From contig CAKZXA010000036.1 in assembly GCA_937922045.1 (NCBI GenBank), positions 1 through 60,110 on the forward strand: a stretch of DNA of 60,110 bases. The letters run 5' to 3'. Under the pieces are notes generated by a model. The model had not been told where the DNA came from, ran no database searches, and saw nothing but the letters and a program-made list of their open reading frames with translations. Of this stretch, positions 44,456 through 53,785 are shown one piece after another; within the stretch, counting starts at the first letter, position 1, and every line of letters starts with the position of its first letter. The position numbers were made by a program, and so were the translations under genes. This DNA comes from an uncultured Acidimicrobiales bacterium (lineage in GTDB: Bacteria; Actinomycetota; Acidimicrobiia; Acidimicrobiales; SZUA-35).

Positions 44456-45034
44456 CTAGGACGATTTCACCACCGACGACGATTTCACATCAGCCACCGT
44501 CAGGCGAGTCCACGCTCCGACGAAAACCGGGGTACCCGGTTCCAAGGTGATCGTGTCGCCGGGGGAAATTGCGCTCGAGTCTGGCGCAGCCAGAAAAGTA
44601 CCGTTGGTCGAGCCAACGTCTTGAATAGTGAAGGTGCCGTCGTCAGCAAAGCGCAGGACGGCATGGCGGGTCGAAACCGCTGGATCGTTGGTGAGCAGAG
44701 CCACATCGACGTCGGGGTGAACGGCTCGGCTCTCGCTCGTCCGACCGATGTGAATCTCAGAGCCCGTGAACTCAAGCTGTTGATCGGCCGGCAGCGGGTC
44801 GGGGAAGGCGATCTCGCCCTCGGTCACAACCTCGCCAAAGTACGACTCGTCGACTGCAATCTCAAGCAGGACCGTGGGACCTGAAGAATCTGACTGGGGA
44901 GTGACCAGCGAGGGAGGACGCGTCTGCTCAGCCGCAGGTAAGGAACCAGCGATGAAGTCGAATCCACACGCCTCACAGAAGACGTCGTCCTTGGCGCAGG
45001 TTTCTCCGCAATGTGTGCACGTGATGGTTGTCAT
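44456..45034 (-). CDS. Zinc-ribbon FHA-domain protein
   Basis: 192 residues. An N-terminal zinc ribbon (C6, C9, C20, C23) is followed by a linker and an FHA domain (IHIGRTSES at about 92, VSTRHAVLRF, DVGSTNGTFL), which binds phosphothreonine peptides. It is the last gene of an operon containing a PknG-like kinase and a PP2C phosphatase, so it may read the kinase's output, as GarA does for mycobacterial PknG. The ETTS phosphorylation motif of GarA is not present, so orthology is doubtful. Confidence 0.85.
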   Translation of the reverse strand: MTTITCTHCGETCAKDDVFCEACGFDFIAGSLPAAEQTRPPSLVTPQSDSSGPTVLLEIAVDESYFGEVVTEGEIAFPDPLPADQQLEFTGSEIHIGRTSESRAVHPDVDVALLTNDPAVSTRHAVLRFADDGTFTIQDVGSTNGTFLAAPDSSAISPGDTITLEPGTPVFVGAWTRLTVADVKSSSVVKSS

Positions 45035-45045
45035 CGTTGCCAGGC

Positions 45046-46338
45046 CTAGTTCTGCTTGTTGACCCGCACAGTGCGGGTCGATCGAACATCAAGTGCCATC
45101 TCGTCTGTTCTATCCACTTCGCGGCGCAGCCGCACCGTACCAGTGGCTGGGTCATCAACATCGACGACTTTTTGCAGGAGCCGAACCGTGTCGCCATTGC
45201 CGGATTCGTGTGCAATCTGCACCGCCCGACCAAGCTTAACGGTAGCTGTCGCCGCGTCTCCCCGATCGCGCGCCGCTAGTCCGTCGGCGATGGCATCTGC
45301 CAGTTCAGCCTGGCCGGTGTAGTGGGCGACCTCGCGGTTGATACGTGTCGACAAGGCCTCGTCATCGGTCCATACCGCCCTGACCAAGGCGGCTGGCTGC
45401 TCGGCATCAGCAACGACCAACATCACCCGGCCTGCGAGCCGTTCGTCACCAACCGATCCAACCGGGATCCGCACGCGGACGTGATAGTCGCGCTCCTCGC
45501 CCGGGCCCCAGGCACCGAGCGGATAATCGTTGGTGAGCGGGTTGATCGGTTCGGCCTTCGTCGTCAGGTCGTCAACAGCCGGCGAAACCTGCTTGACGAA
45601 CTCGCACACCGAACCCTTCGGCGTCCAAAGCCGAAGCAGAACCCGGCCGACGTCCTTGCCCATCGCCTGGCGGGTGAGCTTCGTGAACTCGGCGGTCATG
45701 TCTTCGGGCCGGGGGATGATGTCAACCGTGCCAAGCAAGGCGGTAGCGACCTTTCGCAGTTCGTTGACGTCCCAATCCGTACCGAGACCTCGGGCGTCAC
45801 ATTGAAAGAGGCCGGCACAGGCGGCGATCGCCGCATCGAGGGTGCGATCATCCTCGTGCTGGTTCTTGCCATCGGTCAGCAGAAGCGTGTGAGCGATAGC
45901 TCCCGGCCGTTGTGACGCAAGATATCCCGCGGCCCGCAGCCAGGTGCCAATAGCAGTTCCGCCCTTGGGTCGAACCCGACGAAGCGTCGACTTCGCCTGA
46001 TCACGGGTACTCGGATCGGCTACGGCGAGACCTTCATTCGGGTAGATCATGTAGGCCGCTGCATTGCCACCGATCACCGCGAACTGCACACCATCAGAGA
46101 TCGTGTCGATCGCGGCCGCCGTGGCCTCCAAGGCGCCACGCATCTTGCGACCACCTTCCTCGGACATCGATCCCGAGGTGTCGATCACGATGATCTCAAC
46201 CGCGTCACGGCCCGCCATCGAAGCCGGAGCGGAGGCGGCGCCCGTCTCGCCCGATCTGATCGTGACAACCGCATCGACGGTGTCGGAGCCGGCAGGCAGG
46301 TACTCGTTCTGGAAAACCTCGGCGGAAAACTCACTCAT
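45046..46338 (-). CDS. von Willebrand factor A domain protein
   Basis: 430 residues from the ATG at 46338, which overlaps the phosphatase stop by 8 bp (ATGAGTGA). The VWA domain spans about 40-220 with a full MIDAS (DTSGSMS, T in GGTAIGTWL, D in LLLTDGK). The rest is a beta-rich region and a helical end (INREVAHYTGQAELADAIADGLAARDRG). No signal peptide is present, so it is probably cytoplasmic and acts as a metal-dependent protein-binding module. It sits between the phosphatase and FHA genes. Confidence 0.85.
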   Translation of the reverse strand: MSEFSAEVFQNEYLPAGSDTVDAVVTIRSGETGAASAPASMAGRDAVEIIVIDTSGSMSEEGGRKMRGALEATAAAIDTISDGVQFAVIGGNAAAYMIYPNEGLAVADPSTRDQAKSTLRRVRPKGGTAIGTWLRAAGYLASQRPGAIAHTLLLTDGKNQHEDDRTLDAAIAACAGLFQCDARGLGTDWDVNELRKVATALLGTVDIIPRPEDMTAEFTKLTRQAMGKDVGRVLLRLWTPKGSVCEFVKQVSPAVDDLTTKAEPINPLTNDYPLGAWGPGEERDYHVRVRIPVGSVGDERLAGRVMLVVADAEQPAALVRAVWTDDEALSTRINREVAHYTGQAELADAIADGLAARDRGDAATATVKLGRAVQIAHESGNGDTVRLLQKVVDVDDPATGTVRLRREVDRTDEMALDVRSTRTVRVNKQN

Positions 46339-47443
46339 TGGTGCCCTCCTCAACTTCTTCGGGGTGGTCTTGTTGATCAGGCGTCTCGGTGGTCGACCGG
46401 CCTAGGTCGGTCGACGACCAAACTGCCACGGTGATGTTGTCATGGCCGCCACCATCGTTGGCGGCCTTCAGTAGTGCTTCAACCATCTCGGCCGATGGCG
46501 GGCTCGTCTGTGTACCACTGATCGAGGCCAGAACAAGCGCCTCGAGCTCCGTCGGTTCCGAACCGTAGCGCCAGAGTCCGTCGCTACACACAACCAATAG
46601 CCCAGGTCCGTCCACGGTCACCACCGACGTCTCAGGCCGAGCATCAGGGCTGTCGGCCCCAATCCAGCGGCTCAGACTGCCACCGATTTCATGATCGGTG
46701 GTCAACAGAATCGACGATGCACCAAGCCAGTAGGCGCGACTGTCACCCAGCCAGGCCACGGTGATCGTGATCGGACTGTCGGCCGATGCCGCATCGACGG
46801 GAGCAGCAAAAGCGGCCACCAGCGTTGAAGACGGTGGATCGGTTCGAGTCTCCGAACCCGACGCCGTCGCAACCTCCACCGTTACCGTCTGGGCAGATGC
46901 CACGGCAGCAACCAACAGCTCCTCAACATCTACGACGTCTGAATCGATATCGGCGGCGCCAAGACCAGCCAGAAAGGTTTCACGCGTTGCGTTGGCCGCA
47001 GCCAGCGATGCGTCGGCCGAGCCAGGCGTCGACGAAACACCATCGCAGACGACCAACACAGCGCCTGTGCCGACGTTGGCGACGGCGAACGCATCCTCGT
47101 TGTGATGGTGTCGCCGGCCACGGTCGCTCCCCGCCGCGATTCGACCATCGACGAGCACGTGATGGTCGCGTTCCTCGGGCTGCTTCTGCCCGCACGAATG
47201 GCAGTAGCCGTCGTCGGCGACCTCGCGCTCGCCGCAGGCGACACAGATCGGCTTGGGCTGGGTGTCGAGGTCTTGGCCGCAGGCCTCACAAAACTTTGCG
47301 CCTTCGGGGGCGTCCTCGCTACAGGCCGAACACGTGAGGCCGGTTGCTTCGCCAACTTCTTGAGCCGCCACGACAACGTCATCCGGGGTCTGTGGCGTGT
47401 CGGACGGCTCGCGGCCATTCTCAGCCTTGTCGGGAAGCACCAC
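46331..47443 (-). CDS. PP2C-family Ser/Thr phosphatase with two zinc ribbons
   Basis: About 370 residues. I prefer the GTG at 47443 because GGAG lies 9 nt upstream and it overlaps the kinase stop by one base; TTG at 47458 is possible. Two zinc ribbons come first (C38/41/52/55 and C67/70/81/84). The PP2C domain follows, with RHHHNEDAF, VVCDGVSS, WLGDSRAYWL, VVCSDGLW and GGGHDNITVAV giving the metal-binding Asp residues. It should reverse the phosphorylation made by the neighbouring kinase. The C-terminus is acidic. Confidence 0.88.
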   Translation of the reverse strand: MVLPDKAENGREPSDTPQTPDDVVVAAQEVGEATGLTCSACSEDAPEGAKFCEACGQDLDTQPKPICVACGEREVADDGYCHSCGQKQPEERDHHVLVDGRIAAGSDRGRRHHHNEDAFAVANVGTGAVLVVCDGVSSTPGSADASLAAANATRETFLAGLGAADIDSDVVDVEELLVAAVASAQTVTVEVATASGSETRTDPPSSTLVAAFAAPVDAASADSPITITVAWLGDSRAYWLGASSILLTTDHEIGGSLSRWIGADSPDARPETSVVTVDGPGLLVVCSDGLWRYGSEPTELEALVLASISGTQTSPPSAEMVEALLKAANDGGGHDNITVAVWSSTDLGRSTTETPDQQDHPEEVEEGTNE

Positions 47444-49923
47444 TAGAAGAGGCTCCAAGGCCGCACCGAGTTTGCCTGATCGATGAGCTGCTCTCGTTCA
47501 CGCGGATCATTGGCCAGCCTGGCCTGCAGCCGGTACGCCTCAGCCAGACCTTTGCGAATCGACTGCTCGTCGAGGCGATGTTCGAGCAGCAGCCGGTCAC
47601 TGGGCGAGATGCGACCATCTTCGAGACCGGCCAGCGCCCGCTCGAAGATGTCGGCCGAGATCTCGGCGCGCTCGGCGGCGGCAAGCTGGAGTCGCTCGAC
47701 GGTGGCCGAGGCCGCCGCCAGTTCCTCTTCGCTAGGCGCTCCGGTGGGCCCGCCTTCGACCAGGATTCGCGCCGACGTGACCTGAGCGTCGTAGTGGGCG
47801 GCAGACGTGGCGGGCACCCGCTGAAGCGCTTCGATGACAGCATCGGTTCGGTTGAGGCGGTGGTTGCAGCGTGCCAATCCAAAGGCGGCAGAAACATAGC
47901 TATTGTCGGATCGGGTCACCAGGTCATAGAGATGCTGGGAGCGCCCCGTCTCCTGTGCTAGCTCGGCCGCCAATGCAACCGCAAGCTTCGGCGCGGTCTC
48001 GCCGGGGAGATCGGTCCAGACCCGGTTGAACGCCTCGGCCGCCTGATCGGCGCGCCCTAGCTGGAGGTTCTGGATACCCCGGTACCAGGCGATTCTCCAG
48101 TCCCAAGGGTCGGCGTTTTCCGCCTGCGCGAGCAGTCGTTGAATCTGTTCGTGATCGGGTGCCTCGACGTTGAGCATCTCCCAAACCAGATGGGTGAGCA
48201 CCTCGTTGTTCGGCTCAACAGTTCCCTGGTCGAGAGCCGAACGCAGGGCGGCCGCCGAGCGTCCCGGGTCAGCCTCGGGCAGGGTCAGGAGAAACGCAGC
48301 GTCGGGGTGGTCGGCGTCGACCCGGGCTGTAGGCAACACCCTCCATGTGGCGACCGCTGGGTCGAGGTTGTCGCCGGTCTGCACCAAGAGCTCGGGCAAC
48401 CGGTCGCCCTCGAACACCGTCGAGGCCGAGGGATGAGGGCGCCCCTCGCGCAGCGAGACGATCTCGCGCAGAACTCCTGTGAGCTGTTCTGCCATCTCCT
48501 GCGCCGACTGAAAGCGGTCGTCGGGGTGGGTAGCTGTGGCGCGAAGCAGGAAGCGGTAAAGCGATTCCCAGCGCACGAAGAGAGGCTCATCGGCGGGGCT
48601 CGGTAGGGCGTACAGATAGGGACCTTTGTGGAAGACGAAACCGATAACCAGCACCGCCAAGGTGCGGCCGACAGTAAACAGATCGGACGCGATGGAAGGC
48701 CCATCGCTGGCCACCTCCGGTGCTTGAAATCCTTGGGTACCGAAAATGGCGGCGCTCTGATCGTCGGTACGCATCACCGCGCCAACGTCGATCAGCTTGA
48801 CGTCGTTGCCGACCGCCATGATGTTGGCTGGCTTGAGGTCGTTGTAAACCAGGGAGCGGTCGTGGAGGTAGCCAAAGGCGGGCAACACACCGAGGATATA
48901 GGCGATTGCATCCTCGACCGGGAGCGGATCGGGCACTCCCCCATTCGCCTCCCGGCGATCCTTAAGTTTGGCGTTGAGCGACTCACCACCGACCATCTCC
49001 ATCACGATGTACCCGGCGCTTCGGTGGGTCACGAAGTTGTAGATGTTGACGATGTTGGCGTGATCGATCTCAGCCAGGAAACGGCGCTCGGCCACAGCCG
49101 CGGCGGCTGCATCCGGATCATCGGCGTTCAACAAGCCCTTCAGCACGACCCAGCGGTCAGACACCGCTCGATCTCGACCGAGGTAGATCCAGCCCATGCC
49201 GCCGTGGGCCAGCGGCCCAGCGATCTCATACTGGCCAGCAACCAGCTCACCCGCCGTGAGCACCGGCCTATTGGTGATGAAGTCGAACGGGGTGCGACAT
49301 TGGCCGCAAAAGCCATTGACCCGGCCCTCGGCGGCACCATCGGCGCGGCCAACCGGTGAGCCGCAGGACGAACACACCCGCTTGTCCTCGGGGACGGCCC
49401 CAAGAACTCCCTGAACGTTCGCTTCGGACATGACCGCGCTGGCCGGATCCCCAACATCGGTCGGCTCAACTTCGACGAGTCCAGCGCCAATACCCGAGCG
49501 AGCGCTGCGAGCGGTGCGGCCGGTCGTCGTCTCTCGGCTCCGGGCGGTAGCAGTTCCTGCGCCCGGAAGGCGACGAGCCGTACTCGGCGGTACCGGCAGA
49601 GCGATTGAGCCCATGGTTTCAGCCAGCGCAAGCTCGGCCGCCGCGTCGGTGGAGGCCCGAGCGCTTGAGATTCCCGTTCCGGCCCCCGTCGCTACCGCGG
49701 CAAGCCCGCAGGTATCGCAATAGCCGTCGGCCGCCACCGTTCCATCACAGCCATGTTGGGTACACGACCCTCCGATCGCCGCCGCTGGGGCTTGAGGTAC
49801 GGCGCTCGGCGAGGGCTGGTTTGGCGGGGGCGTTCCCTGGGTCGGAGCCTTGGTCCCGCAGGTATCGCAGTAGCCGTCAGCAGCAACGGTGCCGTCACAA
49901 CCAGCTTCAGAACAGGCGATCAT
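47443..49923 (-). CDS. pknG: PknG-like Ser/Thr protein kinase with zinc ribbons and TPR domain
   Basis: 826 residues; the start overlaps the upstream stop as ATGA. Two near-identical zinc ribbons (C4/9/19/22 and C54/59/69/72, both CDGTVAADGYCDTCG) and a disordered Arg/Thr-rich linker precede the PknG rubredoxin-like site (C184, C187, C206, C209). Kinase features: AHGGMGWIY loop at 239-247, K262 in VVLKGL, D361 in YNDLKPANIM, and D378 in LIDVGAV (DVG for DFG). TPR-like repeats fill ~560-800. This is the mycobacterial PknG architecture plus extra zinc ribbons. PknG controls glutamate/2-oxoglutarate metabolism there; the target here is unknown. Confidence 0.9.
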   Translation of the reverse strand: MIACSEAGCDGTVAADGYCDTCGTKAPTQGTPPPNQPSPSAVPQAPAAAIGGSCTQHGCDGTVAADGYCDTCGLAAVATGAGTGISSARASTDAAAELALAETMGSIALPVPPSTARRLPGAGTATARSRETTTGRTARSARSGIGAGLVEVEPTDVGDPASAVMSEANVQGVLGAVPEDKRVCSSCGSPVGRADGAAEGRVNGFCGQCRTPFDFITNRPVLTAGELVAGQYEIAGPLAHGGMGWIYLGRDRAVSDRWVVLKGLLNADDPDAAAAAVAERRFLAEIDHANIVNIYNFVTHRSAGYIVMEMVGGESLNAKLKDRREANGGVPDPLPVEDAIAYILGVLPAFGYLHDRSLVYNDLKPANIMAVGNDVKLIDVGAVMRTDDQSAAIFGTQGFQAPEVASDGPSIASDLFTVGRTLAVLVIGFVFHKGPYLYALPSPADEPLFVRWESLYRFLLRATATHPDDRFQSAQEMAEQLTGVLREIVSLREGRPHPSASTVFEGDRLPELLVQTGDNLDPAVATWRVLPTARVDADHPDAAFLLTLPEADPGRSAAALRSALDQGTVEPNNEVLTHLVWEMLNVEAPDHEQIQRLLAQAENADPWDWRIAWYRGIQNLQLGRADQAAEAFNRVWTDLPGETAPKLAVALAAELAQETGRSQHLYDLVTRSDNSYVSAAFGLARCNHRLNRTDAVIEALQRVPATSAAHYDAQVTSARILVEGGPTGAPSEEELAAASATVERLQLAAAERAEISADIFERALAGLEDGRISPSDRLLLEHRLDEQSIRKGLAEAYRLQARLANDPREREQLIDQANSVRPWSLF

Positions 49924-51053
49924 GTCCGCAACCTCCTCGCGAGCTCGCCGAGCAGCTCGGAGGCCTCGGCTAGGTCTGTCGGCGCAACGTAGAGGGCATC
50001 ATGGACGCGATCAGAGGCGTCTACAAGGGCCAAATCTTCTGCTTTCCCCATGGCCGACATCTTCGCCATGTAGGCAGCGAGCCTACCTCGTAGCTCATCT
50101 CGCTCCTCGATGGGAGCCTGGTTGGCTCGGTCGGCGCCCTCGAGCTGCGTCCGAAGTTTGCGGGCCGTTGCCAGCCATCGATCCAGCATCGCTCTCTTCG
50201 CCATCCAGTTGTCGCCCGCAGCGTCGGCGAAGACTCTGTCGAGCCGGGCGGCCAGCCCTTCGGCCCCGTCGATTACCCCCGGCCCAGGCACTCGAACGAG
50301 CCCCGCGGTTTCGCCCACCTTTGCTGTCGCCTCGTCATAACCACTAGCAGCCCTGGCTCGCAGGACGCGTAGATTGGCCAGGAGTTCCTCGGTCTGGTTG
50401 AGATCTTCGTCAAGGTTGTCGCGACCCACTCGCAACGAAGCAACCTGGCGAGCCGCGTCGGCGACGAGGAGGTCGAGGTTCGCCCCATCGGCGACCTCTA
50501 CCTTCAATGGATCGGTCACCAGGAGTTCGCTCAATTCGCTGGCACGGCGATCGGCCATCGAAACGAGGGGTTCCGTCACGCCCAACTGGGCGAGTTCGTC
50601 GGCGAGTCGAGCGACGGTCTCTTGGGCTGCGGTCGCCCGTGGAAGAACGTTGTGCCATCGGCGGTCGATAGCGTCCACTCCGGTCTGAAGCGCTTCGGAT
50701 CGACGGCGAACCTCCTCCAACAACGACGAGATGGAGTAGGCGGTCGGCGTCGGCGACCCGAACGACAGGTTGCGTTCGTTGAGTTTGGCGTGAAGCATGG
50801 CCTGCACCGAGCTGTCGGTGCGGGTCAGACCAGCGATTTCGTCTCCCACACGCCGCAGTTGTTCCTCTGCCAACGACATCATGGCCCAGCAGTCTTTCCC
50901 TGCGGTGACGTCGGCAGCGTAACGGTTGTGTGTCTCGGTTCCGGGCTTGGCGTCTACCAACATGAGGTATGACGGCGAACGCTCGAGGTCTACGAGGGAT
51001 GTATTCAGCGAACCAGCCACGTTCTGCAACCGTTCGAAAGCATCAGCGCTCAT
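49920..51053 (-). CDS. Helical coiled-coil protein leading the kinase operon
   Basis: 377 residues from the ATG at 51053 (MSADAFERLQNVAGSL); longer starts read through the repeats upstream. It is almost wholly helical with heptad-like stretches (LAEEQLRRVGDEIAGL, LDEDLNQTEELLANLRVL). I recognise no domain, no signal and no membrane helix. As first gene of the kinase operon, overlapping pknG by 4 bp, it may be a scaffold or regulator of the kinase. Function unknown. Confidence 0.72.
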   Translation of the reverse strand: MSADAFERLQNVAGSLNTSLVDLERSPSYLMLVDAKPGTETHNRYAADVTAGKDCWAMMSLAEEQLRRVGDEIAGLTRTDSSVQAMLHAKLNERNLSFGSPTPTAYSISSLLEEVRRRSEALQTGVDAIDRRWHNVLPRATAAQETVARLADELAQLGVTEPLVSMADRRASELSELLVTDPLKVEVADGANLDLLVADAARQVASLRVGRDNLDEDLNQTEELLANLRVLRARAASGYDEATAKVGETAGLVRVPGPGVIDGAEGLAARLDRVFADAAGDNWMAKRAMLDRWLATARKLRTQLEGADRANQAPIEERDELRGRLAAYMAKMSAMGKAEDLALVDASDRVHDALYVAPTDLAEASELLGELARRLRT

Positions 51054-51072
51054 CGCCACCGATCCTACTCCT

Positions 51073-51124
51073 CGTATCGCATGGACGTATCGCATCGAGG
51101 CATCGCATCGAGGTATCGCATCGA
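51073..51124. repeat. Four 13-bp direct repeats in the kinase / glnX divergent promoter region
   Basis: Four consecutive 13-bp units, CGTATCGCATGGA, CGTATCGCATCGA, GGCATCGCATCGA and GGTATCGCATCGA, all containing ATCGCAT. They fill one third of the 158-bp gap between the divergent operons. Possible iterated binding site or slippage array. Confidence 0.85.
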
Positions 51125-51211
51125 GCGCCGTCGATGCGGCTCAAGGTCGAAGCGCACAAGACTGCCCGAGATCGCCTTTGCAATGTTTGAGGCTAGGTTG
51201 GAGGCCACGTT

Positions 51212-52555
51212 ATGGCGCAGAGCACGGTTCAGTACAACACCTCCGGGATGTCGACCGCTTCGGCTGGCGATCCCGCAGCGCCACCACGATCGGCCGCTGC
51301 GCCAGCGCGACCGAGCGGCAACAAGCGAACAACCCCCCAGATTGTTCGCCCAATGCTGCCCCGGATCCTGCTTGCCCTCGGGGCGCTAGCTGTTCTTGCC
51401 GCCATCGCCGGATTCGAGGCCCAGTCTTCAGCCGATACCTTGGCCGACAACACCGGCCCATCGCTGATAGCGCTTCAAGATCTTTCGTCGAGCGTGGCCG
51501 AGGCCAATGCGGAGGCGACTGCATCATTTCTGGCTACCGAAGCCTCCGGCCGCGAAGACAGGCTCCACCACAATGCCTACCTCGCCGCCATGCGGCGTGC
51601 AGCCGAAAAGTCTGAAGAGGTATCGAGCCTGATCGGCCCGAACCCCGGCGCCCACGAGGCGCTTCAAGACGCATCGGCCGCCCTCGTGACCTACGGGGGT
51701 CGTATCGAGGCGGCGCGAGTGGCGAACACGAAACTCCCCGAGGCCGTCGATTTCCTCACCGAGGGCATCGGCGTCGCCGAGTCCCAACTCCAGCCCGCCA
51801 TTCGATCCGCCACCTCGAGCACCCAGGGGCTCCTCGCCCAGGAGACGGGTTGGTCGACGTGGGCGGCCAGAGCCGCTGGTGTCGTGGCACTGCTCAGCCT
51901 TATCCACGCCCAGATGGTGCTGGCTCGACGCACCCGCCGCATACTCAGCCCTCTACTCGTGATCGCCACCGTGCTTACGCTTGTCGTGCTCATCATGTTC
52001 GAACGTGGCTACTTCCTGCGCGACCAGGCAATCGCTGATGCTGAAACCGGCGGGTACCAAGCAATCGCTGCCACCGCCGAGATTCAGGCTGATGCCTTCG
52101 CCCTCCATTCGGCCGTCGGCCTCAATCTGCTAGACGCATCGTCGGATTCTGGCCTCGAGGCACGAGACGCCCTCGACCTCCAGATCGCCGGGCTCGACGT
52201 GGCGGTCGAGAGCGTGTCCGACGGCGCTGATTCCGCACGCGAACGAGCGGCCGCTGACGAACTGCAACAACGCTGGGTCACCTACCGTCAAACGATCGAC
52301 AACATTCTGGACGAGGCGAGTTCTGATGGCGATGCGGCGGCCACCTTGTTCGAGAGTCGTGGTGTGAGTAGCTTCAACGGCTTTAATACGTCGATCGACA
52401 GCGTTCTGTTCGACAACCGCAGCCAGTTCACCGATGCTCTCGACGACGCGGCGTTTGCTGTCCGCTTTCTGCCCTTCCTCGGCATCATTTTGCCGGTGCT
52501 AGCCGCTCTCGCTGCTCTCCTGGGCATTCAACGCCGGTTAGGGGAGTTCCGCTGA
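51212..52555 (+). CDS. GlnX-like four-helix membrane protein
   Basis: 447 residues, the size of mycobacterial GlnX (Rv0412c). A disordered cytoplasmic start is followed by TM1 at about 51-67, a helical extracytoplasmic domain of about 145 residues, TM2 at 216-237, TM3 at 243-264, a second helical external domain and TM4 at 416-438. The two external helical bundles resemble four-helix sensor domains. In mycobacteria GlnX couples the binding protein GlnH outside to PknG inside; here too it is next to a binding protein and a PknG. The stop and next start overlap (TGATG). Assignment is by architecture and context. Confidence 0.72.
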   Translation: MAQSTVQYNTSGMSTASAGDPAAPPRSAAAPARPSGNKRTTPQIVRPMLPRILLALGALAVLAAIAGFEAQSSADTLADNTGPSLIALQDLSSSVAEANAEATASFLATEASGREDRLHHNAYLAAMRRAAEKSEEVSSLIGPNPGAHEALQDASAALVTYGGRIEAARVANTKLPEAVDFLTEGIGVAESQLQPAIRSATSSTQGLLAQETGWSTWAARAAGVVALLSLIHAQMVLARRTRRILSPLLVIATVLTLVVLIMFERGYFLRDQAIADAETGGYQAIAATAEIQADAFALHSAVGLNLLDASSDSGLEARDALDLQIAGLDVAVESVSDGADSARERAAADELQQRWVTYRQTIDNILDEASSDGDAAATLFESRGVSSFNGFNTSIDSVLFDNRSQFTDALDDAAFAVRFLPFLGIILPVLAALAALLGIQRRLGEFR

Positions 52556-53730
52556 TGTCTAACGAACGGTCTGCCCATCCGCGCCGTCGGGCCGAACACC
52601 TCCTGCTCGACCGTCGCGGTTTCCTCGTAGCCATGGCCGCGCTTGGCCTTTCCGCCTGCTCACGCAGCCAGGAGCGCAGCTACAACCTCGGACAAGACGC
52701 CTTCCTCACGGTGCTGAACTGGCCCGAGTACATCGACGAGGCCGATGATGGCTCGCTCGATTACGCCGGGGGCACACTCGATCGAATGCGCGCCGACGCT
52801 GGCCTCTCGGTTACCTATCAACCCGATTACGGCGACACCGTGTCGTTCGACGATGTTGTCGCCGAACTCAGCGATGTCGACGGCACGCCTCGGTGGGATT
52901 TGCTCATCCTCCCGAACGCCCAAGCCTCTCAGCTGATCACCCAAGGCCAGGCCGAGCCAATACCGCTTGAGCTGATCCCAAACCACGTCAACCTCGATCC
53001 GGTCTTCATGACCAACTCCTGGGACCGTGGCTCACGCTTCCAGATGCCGTGGCAGGCAGGCATCACTGGCATTGCCTACAACCGCGCTCGGGTTGGACGA
53101 GAGATTACCTCAATCCAGGATCTGTTCGATCCCGCCTTCCAAGGCAACGTCGGTTTCATCACCGAGATGCGCGAGGCCGTTGGGCTCGCCATGCTGGCCA
53201 ATGGCGACGATCCCTCGCGGCCTACGGCCGAGGGAGCGGAAGCGGCGATGACCGCTATCACCGCCGCCGCTGAGGGCGGCCAGATCGGCGCCTTCGACGA
53301 CGTAAACATGATCGACCTGCTCACCTCGGGAAGCCTCGATATAGCGATGGCGTGGTCGGGTGACGCAAGCCGCCTGCCGACTAGCGACTTCGACTTCATC
53401 GTTCCGGACGAGGGCGCAATTCAGTGGTTCGACACAATGGTGATTCCGAAGGGATCGGCAGCCATCGCTGCCGCCGGTCGTTTCATGAACTTTGTCTACG
53501 AGCCATCGAACGCGGCTGCCATCACCGAATGGGTTCAGTACATCACGCCGGTGCAGGGAACCCAGGCCGTGTTGGCCCAAGGTTCGTCAGAGGCCAACGA
53601 TCTCGCCCAGAACGAATTCATTTTCCCCACCGACGAAACACGCTCCCGTCTTTACACCTGGGGTGTTCTCGACAGTCAGCTGGAAGCCGACCTGGAAGCC
53701 AGATACGGCCAGCTGATCGACGGCACCTAG
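52555..53730 (+). CDS. PotD-like solute-binding lipoprotein
   Basis: 391 residues. A Tat-type RRGFL followed by a lipobox ending in C35 (GLSAC) marks it as an exported lipoprotein. The body is the polyamine/spermidine-binding (PotD) type: VLNWPEYIDEA, MPWQAGITGIAYN, DLFDPAFQGNVGFITE, MAWSGDASRL and QWFDTMVIPKGS. No permease or ATPase gene is adjacent, so it is probably a sensor, not a transport component. It is translationally coupled to the GlnX-like gene. Mycobacterial GlnH is instead an amino-acid-type binding protein, so the ligand here may be a polyamine; that is inference. Confidence 0.82.
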   Translation: MSNERSAHPRRRAEHLLLDRRGFLVAMAALGLSACSRSQERSYNLGQDAFLTVLNWPEYIDEADDGSLDYAGGTLDRMRADAGLSVTYQPDYGDTVSFDDVVAELSDVDGTPRWDLLILPNAQASQLITQGQAEPIPLELIPNHVNLDPVFMTNSWDRGSRFQMPWQAGITGIAYNRARVGREITSIQDLFDPAFQGNVGFITEMREAVGLAMLANGDDPSRPTAEGAEAAMTAITAAAEGGQIGAFDDVNMIDLLTSGSLDIAMAWSGDASRLPTSDFDFIVPDEGAIQWFDTMVIPKGSAAIAAAGRFMNFVYEPSNAAAITEWVQYITPVQGTQAVLAQGSSEANDLAQNEFIFPTDETRSRLYTWGVLDSQLEADLEARYGQLIDGT

Positions 53731-53785
53731 CAGGCCTCGCCCATACAAACTCGCCTTGTAGAACGACCGAACGCTGAGGTTCGCA

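Noticed and set aside
51073-51124. CRISPR array
   Set aside because: The units are 13 bp, directly adjacent and without unique spacers; no cas gene is present.
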